Assembly: GCA_903832075.1 (NCBI GenBank)
Contig: CAILAF010000659.1
Span: 1-8,083 of the forward strand
DNA: 8,083 bases
Source of the DNA: an uncultured Chitinophagaceae bacterium
Lineage (GTDB): Bacteria; Bacteroidota; Bacteroidia; Chitinophagales; Chitinophagaceae
Direction: 5' to 3'
Of the stretch, positions 6,992 to 8,083 are shown piece after piece (position 1 is the stretch's first letter; the number at the start of each line of letters is the position of its first letter). The notes under the pieces were generated by a model. The model saw only the letters and a list, made by a program, of their open reading frames with translations, was not told where the DNA came from and did not search any database. The position numbers were made by a program, and so were the translations under genes.

Positions 6992-7102
6992 CTATTAATA
7001 ATAGTGAATTATATATGTTTTATATGAACTTTATAATTATATTACACTATATTTACATTATAATATAATAGCAATTAATCACAACTAAAGAACAAATAAA
7101 TT

Positions 7103-7903
7103 ATGGCACGTTTAACAGGTGTAATGCCCTTTACAGGCAGTATTGGAGGTTTATCAGCATATACTAGGAAAGACCTCGATACAATAATTATCCGTACAAA
7201 GGGAGGAGCCACCAAAGCACAGATCAAAAAAATGCCTTCGTTCAAAAATACCCGAAGGATCAATAAAGAATGGGAAGGGGTAGCGGCAATGAGCAAAGAC
7301 ATCCGACAAAATATATTTGCGGTAAAGCATCTTGCCGATTATAATTTTACGGGCAGCATCAACGCCCTTTGCAAAAAGATGGAATATGCCGATACGATAA
7401 GCGATTATGGGAAACGCTCGGTATTGTTATCACTATGCCGATATATGATGGAAGGATTCAGTTTGAATAAAAGGATCATTTTTGATACAGTGTTAAGGCA
7501 GCCTATAGATTGTACAATTGATAGAAACAATAACAGTGTTCAATTGATCATACCGGCTTTACATCCCTACATCAACTTTATTAATCCCGGTAAAAATCCG
7601 CTCTACCGTTTTGTGCTGATGCTGGGTTTTGTATCGGATATTATATATGATGCTAAACGCGATGGTTATCTGCCGAAAAGTTTAGAAACGCCCGGTCCGG
7701 TATTTACCACTACAGAATGGGTATCGGTACAAAAAAAGACAGAAGCAGAGGGTATATTTTTACAGGCAAAAAGTCCTGTTATATTGGATGAGGCCGTTAC
7801 GATCGTAGTTAGTGCAGGAATAGAATTTGGTATACCCGTTGCAGATGGAACTATTGAATATGTAAAATATTCGGGATGTGCTAAACTGTTGAGGTTGGGG
7901 TAG
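7103..7903 (+). CDS. Bacteroidota-restricted protein of unknown function
   Basis: A 266-residue protein whose function I do not know. The N-terminus (MARLTGVMPFTGSIGGLSAY, then RTKGGATKAQIKKMPSFKNTRRINKEW at about 32-58) resembles a family of Bacteroidota hypothetical proteins that open with a Gly-rich GxIGGxSxY element followed by a basic KGG...F..TR.N.xE segment. This match is from memory, possibly near DUF6266, and not verified. Residues about 59-125 look helical; from about 130 onward mostly beta-strand (QLIIPALHPYINF, LDEAVTIVVSAGIEFG). No signal peptide or membrane segment is seen, so it is probably cytosolic. The start is well fixed, because an in-frame TAA (7097-7099) lies two codons upstream of the ATG. 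The leader is A-rich with no clear Shine-Dalgarno. It is transcribed away from the efflux operon and probably unrelated to it. Confidence 0.75.
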   Translation: MARLTGVMPFTGSIGGLSAYTRKDLDTIIIRTKGGATKAQIKKMPSFKNTRRINKEWEGVAAMSKDIRQNIFAVKHLADYNFTGSINALCKKMEYADTISDYGKRSVLLSLCRYMMEGFSLNKRIIFDTVLRQPIDCTIDRNNNSVQLIIPALHPYINFINPGKNPLYRFVLMLGFVSDIIYDAKRDGYLPKSLETPGPVFTTTEWVSVQKKTEAEGIFLQAKSPVILDEAVTIVVSAGIEFGIPVADGTIEYVKYSGCAKLLRLG

Positions 7904-7984
7904 GCAATTTATTTATTGTTTTGACAAAGCTGATATTAGTTAAACCCGTTGGCGGAGTTAAATTTTGAATAAGAAGGGACAAAA

Positions 7985-8043
7985 GATGTTGTGAAGTTGT
8001 CATAGTTAGTGACTAAACTTTCTTAAACAACATGCACAACATC
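7985..8043 (+). repeat. Nested inverted repeats around the 8032 start codon
   Basis: GATGTTGTG (7985-7993) is perfectly complementary to CACAACATC (8035-8043). Inside it, GTTGT (7996-8000) pairs with ACAAC (8027-8031), and TTAGT-g-ACTAA (8005-8015) forms a central dyad. The ATG at 8032-8034 falls between the two outer stem segments. In RNA this would place the start codon in a long hairpin and could limit translation. Confidence 0.55.
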
Positions 8044-8083
8044 AAAACGAATTTCGATAAAATTCTTGAAGTAATAAAAGATA
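8032..8083 (+). CDS. 5' fragment of an open frame, possibly an IS982-type transposase
   Basis: ATG at 8032 opens a frame with 17 codons visible (MHNIKTNFDKILEVIKD) and no stop before the window ends. The NFxKILEV-type opening is reminiscent of IS982-family transposases in Bacteroidota, but 17 residues cannot prove this and no catalytic residue is visible. There is no recognisable ribosome binding site; the start codon lies inside the inverted-repeat leader. It could equally be an unrelated gene or an incidental frame. Confidence 0.4.
   Translation, partial: MHNIKTNFDKILEVIKD

Larger units (their letters stand above)
6666..7102. other. 437-base non-coding divergent intergenic region
   Basis: No convincing gene lies between the efflux operon (leftward) and the gene at 7103 (rightward). 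The left third holds the operon promoter candidate. The middle holds a plus-strand terminator (6831-6865). The right third (6890-7100) is extremely AT-rich and contains the TATAAC/GTTATA dyad and the degenerate tandem repeats. I see no tRNA, riboswitch or intact insertion sequence here. No good TTTG-N19-TAnnTTTG promoter was found for the 7103 gene. The nearest -7-like element is TATATTTA at 7048-7055, without a matching -33. Confidence 0.6.
7944..8083 (+). mobile_element. Possible left end of an IS982-like insertion sequence (truncated by the window)
   Basis: From memory, IS982-family elements start with an ACCC-type terminal inverted repeat a short distance before a single transposase gene. 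Here ACCCG begins at 7944, 41 bases after the preceding stop. It is followed by non-coding sequence and an open frame from 8032 that runs off the window. The other end and the target duplication are not visible, so the assignment is tentative and rests on the ACCCG start, the layout and the resemblance of the first 17 residues. Confidence 0.35.

Noticed and set aside
7048..7055. Promoter -7 element TATATTTA for the 7103 gene
   Set aside because: No TTTG-like -33 element lies at the required distance, and the whole stretch is so AT-rich that such matches are common.
7904..7926. Terminator after the 7103 gene (CAAT-tttatt-ATTG-like stem followed by TTTT)
   Set aside because: The stem has only four AT-dominated pairs and would not be stable; the short T-run alone is not enough.
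7920..7926. TTGACA as a -35 box for the 8032 frame
   Set aside because: No matching -10 sequence at 16-18 bases, and Bacteroidota promoters do not use this box as their main signal.

Overview
The window looks like chromosomal DNA from an AT-rich member of the Bacteroidota, most likely a Chitinophagaceae-type bacterium. Three things point there: A-rich leaders without strong Shine-Dalgarno sequences, promoter-like TTTG / TAnnTTTG elements, and the resemblance of several proteins to Bacteroidota families. This placement comes from composition and protein style, not from a marker gene.

Positions 71-6665 (minus strand) hold a compact tripartite efflux locus. Transcription runs right to left: a TolC-type outer-membrane channel, a lipid-anchored periplasmic adaptor (HlyD/MFP), a 1070-residue RND inner-membrane pump, a 102-residue soluble PII-like protein, and a small DUF2892-type membrane protein. 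Gaps between these five genes are only 10-21 bases, so they are probably one operon. A second DUF2892-type gene follows after 146 bases. That gap holds a perfect TGTGA-N6-TCACA dyad of the CRP/FNR type, directly upstream of a good Bacteroidota-style promoter (TTTG-N19-TATATTTC). The second small gene therefore probably has its own regulated promoter. The pump has the paired aspartates (DD) of proton-driven HAE-type pumps rather than the single-Asp signature of CusA/CzcA metal pumps, although the accessory genes recall metal or sulfur efflux neighbourhoods.

Positions 6666-7102 are a non-coding divergent region. It contains a weak promoter candidate for the efflux operon, a plus-strand terminator hairpin with no visible gene of its own, a 15-base dyad (TATAAC-CCT-GTTATA), and a 54-base array of five degenerate 9-13 base repeats (consensus CATATAAGCTA).

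Positions 7103-7903 (plus strand) encode a single 266-residue protein of a Bacteroidota-restricted type of unknown function.

From 7904 to the right edge, a non-coding leader with nested inverted repeats precedes a truncated open frame starting at 8032. Its first 17 residues and an upstream ACCCG motif are reminiscent of an IS982-type transposase and element end, but the window stops too early to decide.

How the genes work together (inference): the channel, adaptor and pump form an envelope-spanning exporter. The PII-like protein may sense or tune it, and the DUF2892 proteins, with conserved Cys-Pro-Leu and C-terminal cysteines, may handle a thiol-reactive, sulfur or metal species linked to the exported substrate.
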